DNA of 64,000 nucleotides from positions 1 to 64,000 of the forward strand of contig DASVRT010000077.1 of NCBI GenBank assembly GCA_036388475.1, in the 5' to 3' direction. A program made the translations under genes and the position numbers. A model generated the notes under the pieces. It was not told the origin of the DNA. It saw only the letters and a program-made list of their open reading frames with translations, and ran no database searches. Below are positions 1 to 8,216 of the stretch, one piece after another. Positions within the stretch are counted from its first letter, which is position 1. Every line of letters starts with the position of its first letter. The stretch is from JALZHR01 sp036388475. Its GTDB lineage: Bacteria > Acidobacteriota > Blastocatellia > Pyrinomonadales > Pyrinomonadaceae.

Positions 1-630
1 CCAGCGCACGGGAATTTCTTTTAAACGCAGACCGTGATAATCGGCGACGAATAAAAATTCGACATCGAAGCCGAAACGGTCAATCTGCATCACTTCGAGC
101 AAAGGGCGAAATTTTTTCATATTAAACGCCTTAAAGCCGCACTGCGTATCGGAAAACGGCAAGCCCGACATCGTTCTGATTATCAGGTTGACTATTTTTC
201 CGCCCTGCTCGCGCCGCCACGGCTGATGCGTGCCGATAAGGCTCCGGTCGAGCGCGCGCGAGCCGAAAGCCACGTCGCATTCGCCCGTTTCGATTAATTC
301 GACGAGCTTCGGCGTTTCTTCGATCGGCGTCGATAAATCGGCGTCGCTGAACAGCGCGATGTCGTATTTCGCTTCCAGAAGCCCGATTTTGACGGCGTAG
401 CCTTTGCCGCGATTTTGCTCGTAGCGCACGACTCTCGCTTCAATCGCCGGAAATTCGGCAAACGCTTTTTCGGCGACCAGCGCCGTGTCGTCTTTCGACC
501 CGTCGTCCACGACGATTAATTCGGCGCGCAAATTTTGCTTTTCGATATAAGCTAAAATTTGATGAACCGTGCTTCCCAGACGTTCCGATTCGTCGTAAGC
601 GGGAATAACAATGGAAAGAGAGTTTTTCAT
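1..630 (-). CDS. Family 2 glycosyltransferase, partial (C-terminus outside window)
   Basis: Translation of the reverse strand from the ATG at 630 gives a GT-A fold glycosyltransferase start: the N-terminus MKNSLSIVIPAYDESERLG, then LIVVDDGSKDDT, an RGKGYAVKIG segment and the metal-binding DADLSTP motif. The later QCGFKAF and DRFGFDVEFLF segments match the dolichyl-phosphate glucosyl/mannosyl-transferase branch of GT2. Such enzymes move a sugar from a nucleotide donor to a polyprenyl phosphate at the inner membrane. The reading frame is open to base 1, so about 210 residues are seen and the end is missing. The acceptor and donor sugar cannot be told. It is divergent from the S41 protease gene that follows. 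Confidence 0.88.
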   Translation of the reverse strand, partial: MKNSLSIVIPAYDESERLGSTVHQILAYIEKQNLRAELIVVDDGSKDDTALVAEKAFAEFPAIEARVVRYEQNRGKGYAVKIGLLEAKYDIALFSDADLSTPIEETPKLVELIETGECDVAFGSRALDRSLIGTHQPWRREQGGKIVNLIIRTMSGLPFSDTQCGFKAFNMKKFRPLLEVMQIDRFGFDVEFLFVADYHGLRLKEIPVRW

Positions 631-800
631 TATAGTTGTAAAATTAAAAGTTTATTGATAGCAGATAAATTTATTTTCAACAAATACAGTGCGGGCAAAA
701 CCAGTTTCGAGACATTGCATCTAATCATTTCAACGAATTTTTCACTATATCGAAAAAGTCCGATTATGGTATTATTTCCGAGAGGCTTAGAGAAGTAATA

Positions 801-2453
801 ATGAGCAGAAATTTTCTTATCATCGCAATTTTAATTGTTTTAGCCGGCGCGATTTTCGGCGGCATTTTCGGCAAACTGCCGGCGCGAATGTCGGCGGACA
901 ATGCGATTACCGCCGAAAAAATCAGCGGCGATTACCGCGAGGCAATCGAAGCCATCGGCAATAATTACGTCACCAAAATCGACCACGAGAAAGTTTCGGA
1001 AAGCTCGATTCAGGGAATGCTCTGGACGCTCGACCCGCACTCCTCGTTTTTTACGCGCGACGAATTTCGCAAGCTTTACGAAGACCAGTCTTCCAAATTT
1101 TTCGGCATCGGCGTTTCTATCTTGCAGCATCGCGACGGCGTTTACGTCCAGTCAATCGTGCCGGACACGCCCGCCGAAAAAGCCGGTTTGAGATACGGCG
1201 ACCGCTTTCTGGAAGTTGACGGCAAAGACGCCAAAGCGTGGACGAGCGCCGAGGTTTCCAAAAACGTGCGCGGCGAGCGCGGCACGCCCGTGAAAATTAA
1301 AATCGAACGCGCCGGTCAGCCAAAGCCGGTCGATTTTGAAATTACGCGCGACGGCGTTCCGTATCCTTCGATTCGCAATTATTTTCTCGTCCGCGACGAC
1401 ATCGGCTATATCGGTTTGACGGGCGGATTTCAGGAAACGACTGCCGCCGAGCTTGACCAGGCGCTTTCGGATTTGAAAAAACAGGGAATGAAACAGCTCG
1501 TGCTGGATTTGCGCGGCAATCCGGGCGGGCTTCTGCCGCAAGCCGTCGAAGTCGTCAGCCGCTTTATCGCGCGCGGTCAGACGGTCGTTTCCGTCAAAGG
1601 TCGCTCGCGTTACGCCAAATCCGAGGAACTGCGCTCGGTCGGCGGCAAGACGGAAGATTTTCCGCTCGTCGTTTTGATAAACGGCGGCTCGGCTTCGGCT
1701 TCGGAAATCGTCGCCGGAGCGATTCAGGATTACGGGCGCGGATTGATTGTCGGCAGCGACAGTTTCGGCAAAGGCTTGGTGCAAAGGGTTTTCAATCTGC
1801 CGCTCGGAACCGGCTTGACGCTGACGACGGCGCGTTATTACACGCCTTTCGGGCGCTCTTTGCAGAGAGATTATTCGACCGGCTCGATTTACGATTATTA
1901 CACGCATCACGGCGAAGACGACGGCAGCAACGCGACGCCGACGCCCGACGCGCAGCCGAAACCGCAGGGAAATCCGGTGACGACGGCGGGCGGGCGGGTT
2001 TTTTACGGCGGGCAGGGAATTTCGCCCGATCTGACCGCGCCGGCGCTCGCTTTTACAAATCTGCGCTTTCGCCTCAACGAAGCCGCGTTTTTCTTTACGC
2101 GCCAGTTAATCTCCGGGCAAATCGAAGGCTTGGAAAATTACCGCGTCGAACGCCAGAAATTCAACCAGACTCTCAGACCCGACGATTTTCAGATTAACGA
2201 CAGACTGCTCGACGCTTTTCGTGCTTTCGTCACCCGTGATAAAGCCAGCGGCTTGTCGGCGGAAAACGTCAACAGCCAGCTCGACTACGCCAAATCTCGT
2301 CTGCGCGAAGAAATCGCCACGGCAAATTATTCGAGCGAAGCCGGACAGCAGGTTCTGCTCGAAACCGACCCACAGGTTCTGAAAGCGATTGACGCGCTGC
2401 CGGAAGCGCGCAAGCTGGCGGAGAGTATTAAAGCGAATTCCACAATCGGGTAA
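801..2453 (+). CDS. S41 family C-terminal processing peptidase (CtpA/Tsp-like)
   Basis: A 550-residue periplasmic serine protease. Residues 4-24 form an uncleaved or cleavable membrane signal. A PDZ domain at about 100-175 (IVPDTPAEKAGLRYGD) would bind the C-terminus of substrates, followed by the S41 core. Catalytic Ser is S299 in the GGSASASE motif and the general base Lys is K324 in SFGKG, the same 25-residue spacing as E. coli Tsp, so the enzyme looks active. The family trims C-termini of envelope proteins. A 95-residue C-terminal helical region follows the protease domain. The gene ends just before a strong hairpin at 2495-2522. Confidence 0.93.
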   Translation: MSRNFLIIAILIVLAGAIFGGIFGKLPARMSADNAITAEKISGDYREAIEAIGNNYVTKIDHEKVSESSIQGMLWTLDPHSSFFTRDEFRKLYEDQSSKFFGIGVSILQHRDGVYVQSIVPDTPAEKAGLRYGDRFLEVDGKDAKAWTSAEVSKNVRGERGTPVKIKIERAGQPKPVDFEITRDGVPYPSIRNYFLVRDDIGYIGLTGGFQETTAAELDQALSDLKKQGMKQLVLDLRGNPGGLLPQAVEVVSRFIARGQTVVSVKGRSRYAKSEELRSVGGKTEDFPLVVLINGGSASASEIVAGAIQDYGRGLIVGSDSFGKGLVQRVFNLPLGTGLTLTTARYYTPFGRSLQRDYSTGSIYDYYTHHGEDDGSNATPTPDAQPKPQGNPVTTAGGRVFYGGQGISPDLTAPALAFTNLRFRLNEAAFFFTRQLISGQIEGLENYRVERQKFNQTLRPDDFQINDRLLDAFRAFVTRDKASGLSAENVNSQLDYAKSRLREEIATANYSSEAGQQVLLETDPQVLKAIDALPEARKLAESIKANSTIG

Positions 2454-2494
2454 GTTTTTGGACAGTATCCTAATCTGGCGGGCTATATTTAAAT

Positions 2495-2522
2495 CGTCTC
2501 AAAAACGACCCTTTTTGAGACG
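2495..2522 (+). terminator. Hairpin terminator after the S41 protease gene
   Basis: An 11-bp perfect inverted repeat (2495-2505 with 2512-2522, core CGTCTCAAAAA) followed by a T-rich stretch. It lies 42 bases after the protease stop. A diverged copy of the left arm and loop recurs at 3092-3117, after the next gene. Confidence 0.55.
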
Positions 2523-2542
2523 TTCTTGTTCATCAAATAAAT

Positions 2543-3087
2543 ATGAAACTTTTTTTTTCATCTTCACAATAGTTTTACTCACCTCAATCTCAATAAGCGC
2601 ACAAACACCCACAGATATTTGTAGAGTTACAACAAGTTATATGAGCATTCTCGAAAAAATCGGTAGCGGAATTCATAATCTTGGGGAGTTTCACCCAACA
2701 ATATTTCAAGATACAACTCGCGAACCATACGGAGAGTTTCGTCCAACAACATTCCAAGACGAAACTCTTAAAATATTCAAGGACGATAAAACTGGAATGT
2801 TTGTAGGCATCAAAATTGAATATGGTGGTTTTCAAGCTGCTGAGAAAGGCAAACCGACTAACATAAACCTTTCAATTTCCGTTTCAGACAAAGAACAAGA
2901 TGCTCTAAAATTTTCCGAAGGCATTTCCAGCGCAACAACTTATGGCAAGCGATGGGGAAGCCTTTCCGTTGAAAGGCAAGTTACTATCGGTGACTTAGTT
3001 CACACTTTTCGGCTGGGTTGTTATGATGGACGTAAAGAATGGCAGAGATATGGTGGTAAAAAACAAAAAGTATTGAAGCAAAATTAA
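2543..3087 (+). pseudogene. Secreted orphan protein, split by a one-base frameshift in a poly-T run
   Basis: No family recognised. The ATG at 2543 starts a signal peptide that runs out of frame after C-T9 (T run 2550-2558). Adding one T joins it to the long downstream frame and gives MKLFFFIFTIVLLTSISISA-Q, a textbook signal peptide with cleavage before Q. Without that base the downstream frame has no good start until Met at 2641. The mature part (~160 residues) contains a near-duplicated segment (GEFHPTIFQDTT, then GEFRPTTFQDET). The gene is visibly AT-richer than both neighbours and is flanked by related CGTCTCA motifs, suggesting acquisition. Either a sequencing/assembly indel, a slippage-controlled gene or a true pseudogene. 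Confidence 0.6.
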
Positions 3088-3302
3088 AACCGTCTCAGAA
3101 ACGCCCGTTTATGAAACAGTAAATTAGAGCTTAAAAGCATCCCAAGACTTATCCTTTTTGAAAAACTTTAATTACCACTTTCTTAATCAATTAATTCCGG
3201 AAACTCCATTTCTAAGTTTTTAGGCTTTGTGTCAAAAGCCGTCTCATAATCAAAATCCCAAAAACGTATGACTTTTGACACATCTTGGAAAACTCCGAAA
3301 AA

Positions 3303-4490
3303 TCATTCGACGACGCGCAGGATAAAACACTTCAAATAATACGTTTCCGGCATTCCGACGAGAATCGGGTGGTCAGTCGCCTGCGTGCGCTTTTCAATCA
3401 AATGGACGCGGCGTTTGGCGTCGCGCGCGGCTTCTTCGACGGTTTCGAGAAGCAAATCTTCCGACATATGAAACGAGCAGCTGCAAGTTGCCAGAATTCC
3501 GTTTTTATTCAGCAGTTTCAAGGCGCGCAGGTTTATTTCCTTGTAGCCGCGCAGCGCCGACTTTAAAACCGCGCGGCTTTTGACGAACGCGGGCGGGTCG
3601 AGGACGATGGTGTCGAATTTTTCGCCTTTAGTTTCAAAATCGCGGAGCGCGTCAAAAACATTCGCGGTTTGAAATTCGAGGTTGGAAATCCGATTTAATT
3701 CTGCGTTTCGTTTCGCTAAATTCGTCGCGTCTTCAGAAATATCAATCGCTAAAACGCTTTCGCAGCCGCGCGCCAGATTCAAAGCGAAACCGCCGTTGAA
3801 CGTAAAACAATCCAGCCCGCGCCCGAAAGCGTGCCGGCGCAGCGCGAGATGGTTTTCGCGCTGGTCGAGAAACGAGCCGGTTTTCTGCCCGCCGAGCGGC
3901 GAAACGTAGAATTTTACGCCGTCCTGTTCGATGACGATTTCATCCGGCACAGTGCCGAACAAAACGCCCGCTTTCATTTCCAGATTTTCGCGCTGGCGAA
4001 CTTTGACGTCGTTTCTTTCAATAATCGCTTCGGGCTGAAATTCTTCGCGCAGGATTTCGACGAAAGTTTCCTTGAGCTTTTCCGTGCCCTGCGAAAGCGT
4101 CTGGATGACGAAAACGCCCGCGTAATCGTCAACAATCAGCGACGGAATCAAATCGCCTTCGGAATAAATCAAACGCCGCGCGTCGGTTTTCGGTCTTTGG
4201 TTTTCGGTCTTTGCATTAAGCAAATTCTGTCGGCGCTTTTCGGCGGCTTTAATTTGCCTGCGCCAGAATTCCTTGTTTATTTCTTCATCTTTCGTGGTGA
4301 AAATCCGCAAAGTGATTTCCGATGAATCGCTGTAAAATGCTTTTCCGACAAAGTTTCGCCCTTCGTCGTAAACCGCGACGACTTCGCCGCCGTCGGCTTC
4401 CGCTTTGACGACATCGCTTTTGTAAATCCACAAGTGACCGCCGCGAACACGCCGCGCGCCTTTTTTATTGACGAAAATTTTTGACATCAA
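3303..4490 (-). CDS. Class I SAM-dependent rRNA methyltransferase with PUA domain (RlmI-like, COG1092)
   Basis: A 395-residue protein: PUA RNA-binding domain at about 1-75 (VRGGHLWIYKSDV), an EEHD-like middle domain, and a Rossmann methyltransferase with SAM loop (DCFTFNGGFALNLA), DPPAF and the late TCSCSF cysteine motif. The family makes 5-methylcytosine in 23S rRNA (C1962 in E. coli); the site here is inferred. It is the downstream gene of a two-gene unit, 6 bases after chrA. Odd point: residues around 95-108 (AKTENQRPKTDARR) lie in a loop between PUA and middle domain and are encoded by a heptamer array (4183-4217) that is also present in chrA; see findings. Confidence 0.88.
   Translation of the reverse strand: MMSKIFVNKKGARRVRGGHLWIYKSDVVKAEADGGEVVAVYDEGRNFVGKAFYSDSSEITLRIFTTKDEEINKEFWRRQIKAAEKRRQNLLNAKTENQRPKTDARRLIYSEGDLIPSLIVDDYAGVFVIQTLSQGTEKLKETFVEILREEFQPEAIIERNDVKVRQRENLEMKAGVLFGTVPDEIVIEQDGVKFYVSPLGGQKTGSFLDQRENHLALRRHAFGRGLDCFTFNGGFALNLARGCESVLAIDISEDATNLAKRNAELNRISNLEFQTANVFDALRDFETKGEKFDTIVLDPPAFVKSRAVLKSALRGYKEINLRALKLLNKNGILATCSCSFHMSEDLLLETVEEAARDAKRRVHLIEKRTQATDHPILVGMPETYYLKCFILRVVE
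4183..4217. repeat. Heptamer array inside the rlmI-like gene
   Basis: Five consecutive 7-bp units on the + strand: TCGGTTT, TCGGTCT, TTGGTTT, TCGGTCT, TTGCATT. It is inside a coding sequence, without an inverted arm, and translates (minus strand) into a basic/polar loop. The same word family occurs at 5151-5192 and 52492-52586. Confidence 0.85.
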
Positions 4491-4496
4491 TCAAAT

Positions 4497-5765
4497 TTAA
4501 CCAATCAAAAGATATTTCGCCAATCCGCACAAACCGCCCGCCACGACGACGAGCAAAACGTCGGCTTTCAGAAAATACAGCGCGACGAATGCCAGCGCCG
4601 CTAAAGCCGCGCCGAAATAATTGATTTGCCAATCGGGAAAAAGCACCGTCGCGCCGAACATCAGCGCCAGATTCAGAATGACGCCGACGACCGCCGCCGT
4701 GACGCCCGACAAAGCGGAAGTCAGATTTTCGTTGTTTCGCAGCTTCTCGATATACGGCGCGCCGATAAAAATAAAAAAGAACGACGGCAGAAACGTGACG
4801 TAAGTGGCGAGCACGGCGCAAACGGTCGCGTGAAAAATTTGATTAAATCCGGACGGATTATTCCAGCCGGTCATAAATCCGATAAACTGCAAAACCATAA
4901 TCAAAGGTCCGGGCGTGGTTTCCGCCAGCGCCAGCCCGTCAACCGCCTGCGCCGCCGTCAGCCAGCCCGCGCTGACGACCGCCTGATTGACGTAAGCCAA
5001 TACGGCGTAAGCGCCGCCGAAAGTGACAAACGCCGCCTGCGTGAAAAAAAGATAAGTTTTAACCGGAAAGCTGTCGGAGCCGAAAGCGAAAAAAATTACG
5101 ACAAACGGCGCGAGCCAGAGAAGCAGACAGGTGAGAATTATTTTTAATGTTCGGTATTCGGTCTTTGGTCTTTGGTCTTCGGTCTTCGCCCGTTCCGTTG
5201 AATCTGCGTTTTTACTTTTGGATTTCAGAAAAATAATTCCCAAAATCGCCGCGCCCAGAACAATCAGCGGAAACGGAACGTGAAAAAAATAAATCGCCAC
5301 GAAAGCGAGCGCCGAAACGACGATGTGCCAGCCGGTTTTAAACGCCCTTTTCGCTATTTTCAAAACGGCTTCGACGACGATTGCCACGACGACCGCTTTA
5401 AATCCGTCCAGAATCGCGCCGATTTGCGGCACGTTTCCGTAAGCGGCGTAAACGTAGGAAAGCGCGAGCAAAAAGAAAATCGAAGGAATCACAAAAAACG
5501 CGCCCGCCGCGAGTCCGCCCTTGATGCCGTGCATCCGCCAGCCGATATATGTCGCCAGCTGCTGCGCTTCCGGTCCGGGCAGAAGCATACAATAATTCAG
5601 AGCGTGCAGAAAATCGTCCTGCTCGATCCATTTTCGCTTTTCGACCAGTTCCTTCTGCATTATCGCAATCTGTCCGGCAGGTCCGCCGAAGGAAATAAAG
5701 CCGAGTTTGAGCCAGAAACGAAAGGCTTCGCCGAAAGTGACCGTTTGCGGCTGGTCTGTTTTCAT
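4497..5765 (-). CDS. chrA: Chromate transporter ChrA (CHR family, two-domain)
   Basis: A 422-residue inner-membrane protein with two homologous CHR halves. The N-terminal half begins with FWLKLGFISFGGPAGQIA, and LLPGPEAQQLATYIGW is the diagnostic motif. The C-terminal half repeats the pattern (TQAAFVTFGGAYAVLAYV, ALAETTPGPLIMVLQFIGF). Long CHR proteins export chromate by a proton-linked mechanism; true substrate here is not proven. The linker between halves (residues ~190-207, RAKTEDQRPKTEYRTLK) is encoded by the heptamer array 5151-5192. First gene of a two-gene minus-strand unit with the rlmI-like gene. Confidence 0.92.
   Translation of the reverse strand: MKTDQPQTVTFGEAFRFWLKLGFISFGGPAGQIAIMQKELVEKRKWIEQDDFLHALNYCMLLPGPEAQQLATYIGWRMHGIKGGLAAGAFFVIPSIFFLLALSYVYAAYGNVPQIGAILDGFKAVVVAIVVEAVLKIAKRAFKTGWHIVVSALAFVAIYFFHVPFPLIVLGAAILGIIFLKSKSKNADSTERAKTEDQRPKTEYRTLKIILTCLLLWLAPFVVIFFAFGSDSFPVKTYLFFTQAAFVTFGGAYAVLAYVNQAVVSAGWLTAAQAVDGLALAETTPGPLIMVLQFIGFMTGWNNPSGFNQIFHATVCAVLATYVTFLPSFFFIFIGAPYIEKLRNNENLTSALSGVTAAVVGVILNLALMFGATVLFPDWQINYFGAALAALAFVALYFLKADVLLVVVAGGLCGLAKYLLIG
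5151..5192. repeat. Heptamer array inside chrA
   Basis: Six uninterrupted 7-bp units on the + strand: TCGGTAT, TCGGTCT, TTGGTCT, TTGGTCT, TCGGTCT, TCGCCCG. The length (42 bp) keeps the chrA frame, and the insertion falls in the cytoplasmic linker between the two CHR halves where extra residues should be tolerated. Confidence 0.88.
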
Positions 5766-5877
5766 TTTGCGAGTTTAATATAAAGATTCGCGGAAAAAAA
5801 GATTTAAGTTTTTGATTTTAGAGTTTTTCCGTCTGATGAAGTAAAATGTATTTCTATTTTGCGAACTTGTTTTGGGT

Positions 5878-6963
5878 ATGTATAAACAAATCGGAATTTT
5901 AACGGGCGGCGGCGACGCGCCCGGACTCAACGCCGTGATTCGCGCCGTCGTCAGAACGGCAATCGGCGAATTCGGAATGAAGTGCACCGGCATCGAAGAC
6001 AGCTTCGAAGGCATTTTAGGCGAGCCGAAAATCACAAAACTGACGACCAAATCAGTCAGCGGAATTCTGCCGCGCGGCGGCACGATTCTCGGCACGCGAA
6101 ATCGCGGCAGCTTCGTCAAAATCGTTGACGGGCACGCGACTTTTCCGAAAATGCCGATTGAAGAAGCGCTGGACAATTTAAAAAAGCTGGAAATCGAAGC
6201 GCTCATCGTCATCGGCGGCGAGGGAACGCTGGCAATCGCCGAGCAGTTCCACAAAAAAGGTTTTCCCGTCATCGGCGTTCCGAAAACGATTGACAACGAT
6301 TTATCGGCGACCGAACTGACTTTCGGATTTATGACGGCGATTGATATTGCGACCGAGGCGCTCGACCGCCTGCACACGACCGCCGCCTCGCACGACCGCG
6401 TGATGATTCTGGAAGTGATGGGCAGAAATACCGGCTGGATTGCGCTGCATTCCGGTTTGGCGGGCAGCGCCGATATTATTTTGATTCCCGAAATTCCGTT
6501 TTCCTTCGATTCGATGCTCGATAAAATCCGCAAGCGCGAAAAAGCCGGCTCGCGTTTTACGAACATCGTCGTCGCCGAAGGCGCGAGCGAAGTCGGGACG
6601 CAGCCGATATATCTGGACCCGGAAGCGCTGCGCTTAGGCGGCGTCGGCAGCCACTTGCGGCGCAGAATCGAAGCGACAACCGGAAAGGAATCGCGCTGCG
6701 TCGTGCTCGGGCATCTCCAGCGCGGCGGAAGTCCGAACGCATTTGATAGAATGTTGGGAACGAATTTCGGCGCGTGCGCGGTTCGCGCTCTGGCAAACGG
6801 GCAGACCGGAAAAATGGTCGCGCTCAAAGCGGGGGAAGTCATCAACGTGCCTTTGCGCGACGCGGTCGAAAATATCAAAACCGTCGAGGTTGACGGTCAG
6901 CTCGTCCGCACGGCGCGCGACATCGGCATTTCTTTTGCCGCGCCGAACGAGGCGAAGTTATAA
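5878..6963 (+). CDS. pfkA: 6-phosphofructokinase, group III, probably ATP-dependent
   Basis: A 361-residue glycolytic enzyme phosphorylating fructose 6-phosphate. I start it at ATG 5878 (MYKQIGILTGGGDAPG), the usual family start, rather than the TTG two codons earlier. Nucleotide-binding GGDAPGLNAVIRAVV at the N-terminus, GGEGTLAIA, catalytic PKTIDNDL, EVMGRNTGWIAL and HLQRGGSPN are all present. PPi-using relatives have Asp in the GGED/GGDD position, whereas here it is Gly (GGEG), as in the Streptomyces ATP enzymes, so ATP is the likely donor despite the Lys in PKTIDND. Divergent from chrA and first of a co-directional run ending at 10748. No clear Shine-Dalgarno. Confidence 0.93.
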   Translation: MYKQIGILTGGGDAPGLNAVIRAVVRTAIGEFGMKCTGIEDSFEGILGEPKITKLTTKSVSGILPRGGTILGTRNRGSFVKIVDGHATFPKMPIEEALDNLKKLEIEALIVIGGEGTLAIAEQFHKKGFPVIGVPKTIDNDLSATELTFGFMTAIDIATEALDRLHTTAASHDRVMILEVMGRNTGWIALHSGLAGSADIILIPEIPFSFDSMLDKIRKREKAGSRFTNIVVAEGASEVGTQPIYLDPEALRLGGVGSHLRRRIEATTGKESRCVVLGHLQRGGSPNAFDRMLGTNFGACAVRALANGQTGKMVALKAGEVINVPLRDAVENIKTVEVDGQLVRTARDIGISFAAPNEAKL

Positions 6964-6969
6964 AAAGCC

Positions 6970-7016
6970 GTCAGCCCGTCAGCTTTCAGCAATTAGCTGA
7001 AAGCTGACGGGCTGAC
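6970..7016. repeat. Heptamer hairpin between pfkA and greA
   Basis: A perfect 21-bp inverted repeat (6970-6990 and 6996-7016) around a 5-base AATTA loop. Each arm is three 7-bp units (GTCAGCC, CGTCAGC, TTTCAGC). It could act as a terminator or processing site, but lacks a clean T tract. Confidence 0.9.
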
Positions 7017-7033
7017 CACCGATAGCTAAACTT

Positions 7034-7507
7034 ATGGAAATAGTCAGAAAAAAACTACAAACGGAGCTCGACGAGCTTGAAGAAGAGCTTCATTTTAAAC
7101 TGCCGAAAGAAATTCAAAAGGCGCGCGAATTCGGCGATTTGCGGGAAAACGCCGAATACAAAGCGGCAATGGAACGCCAATCAATCGTGCAGGCGCGGAT
7201 GATGCAATTGCGCCAGCGTCTGAGCGAAGTCGATTCGATTGATGTTTCGAGGCTTCCGACCGACAGCATCGCTTACGGCTCGAAAGTTATTTTGTATGAC
7301 CTCGACCGCGACGAAGAAGTGACTTACCGCCTTGTCACCTCCGAGGAGAGCGACCCGGAAAAAGGCTTGATTTCGACGGTTTCGCCAATCGGTCAATCGC
7401 TGATGGGCAAGGAAGAAGGCGACGAAGTAAAAGTCAAAACGCCGAACGGCTGGCGCAATTTCGAGATAAGAAGGCTTTACACGATTCACGACCAACAAGA
7501 CAAGTAA
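7034..7507 (+). CDS. greA: Transcription elongation factor GreA
   Basis: 157 residues, the normal GreA length. It has an N-terminal antiparallel coiled coil of about 75 residues whose tip carries the conserved acidic pair in FGDLRENAEYKAA. That tip enters the RNA polymerase secondary channel and stimulates cleavage of backtracked RNA. The C-terminal FKBP-like domain includes the VSPIGQSLMGKEEGDEV segment. It lies between two heptamer hairpins and is co-directional with pfkA and the phospholipid gene. Confidence 0.96.
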   Translation: MEIVRKKLQTELDELEEELHFKLPKEIQKAREFGDLRENAEYKAAMERQSIVQARMMQLRQRLSEVDSIDVSRLPTDSIAYGSKVILYDLDRDEEVTYRLVTSEESDPEKGLISTVSPIGQSLMGKEEGDEVKVKTPNGWRNFEIRRLYTIHDQQDK

Positions 7508-7512
7508 ATCGA

Positions 7513-7566
7513 AAATCGTGAATGGGAAAACCCAACTATTTACGATTTACGATTCACTATTTACGA
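7513..7566. repeat. Heptamer hairpin between greA and the CDP-alcohol phosphatidyltransferase gene
   Basis: Right arm is exactly period 7: TTTACGA (7539), TTTACGA (7546), TTCACTA (7553), TTTACGA (7560). The left arm (around 7513-7526) is an imperfect complement, joined by a GGGAAAACCC turn. The array is open in the downstream reading frame and would add 18 repeat-coded residues if an upstream ATG were used. Confidence 0.8.
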
Positions 7567-7571
7567 GAAAA

Positions 7572-8210
7572 ATGTTTGGAGCAAGCATCGGACGCGGAGC
7601 AATGCGAATCATCGACGCGATGGTTCGCGGACTGGCGTCTGCCGGTGTCCACCCGAATTTACTGACGGCTGTCGGCGTGACGATAAATGCGGCGTGCGGC
7701 GTTTTGTTCGGCTTCGGCGAATTTTTCTGGGCGGGAATCGTGCTTGTCGTCGCCAATCTTTTCGATATGCTGGACGGCAACGTCGCCCGACTGACGGGAA
7801 ACGTGACGCGTTTCGGCGCATTTCTTGATTCGTCGCTCGACCGCCTGTCCGATATGGTCTGCTTTCTCGGCGTCATCGTTTTTTACGCCAGTAATACGCC
7901 GCAGCATTCGCTTTTAAACGTTTTTCTGGCGGGCATCGGAATGGTCGGCTCGGTGATGGTCAGCTATACGACGGCGCGCTCGGAGGCGATGGGCGTGAAG
8001 GCAAACGTCGGATTTTTGCAGCGCCCGGAAAGAATCGTTTTATTTATCATCGGCGCTTTATCGACGCACTGGGAATCGACGAATTTTTTCGCCAACCGGA
8101 TGCCGCAGGTACTCTGGATTCTGGCAATCGGCTCGTTCTGGACGTTTATTCATCGAATGTATTACACGTGGGTTGAACTGAATAAAACCGAAATCGTGCA
8201 GGAAAATTAA
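7572..8210 (+). CDS. CDP-alcohol phosphatidyltransferase family membrane protein
   Basis: 212 residues starting at ATG 7572; an in-frame ATG at 7518 only adds residues coded by the heptamer repeat. The diagnostic CDP-alcohol motif D-G-x2-A-R-x8-G-x3-D-x3-D is complete (DGNVARLTG, then GAFLDSSLDR), so the enzyme should be active. Several membrane segments follow. The family transfers a phosphatidyl group from CDP-diacylglycerol to an alcohol such as glycerol phosphate or inositol phosphate; the archaetidylinositol/phosphatidylinositol-phosphate type is plausible but substrate is not determined by sequence alone. Followed 6 bases later by a small membrane protein. Confidence 0.9.
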   Translation: MFGASIGRGAMRIIDAMVRGLASAGVHPNLLTAVGVTINAACGVLFGFGEFFWAGIVLVVANLFDMLDGNVARLTGNVTRFGAFLDSSLDRLSDMVCFLGVIVFYASNTPQHSLLNVFLAGIGMVGSVMVSYTTARSEAMGVKANVGFLQRPERIVLFIIGALSTHWESTNFFANRMPQVLWILAIGSFWTFIHRMYYTWVELNKTEIVQEN

Positions 8211-8216
8211 ACGCGA

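Noticed and set aside
559..798. 79-residue plus-strand frame before the S41 gene
   Set aside because: It overlaps the start of the glycosyltransferase on the other strand, has no family match and protein-atypical composition.
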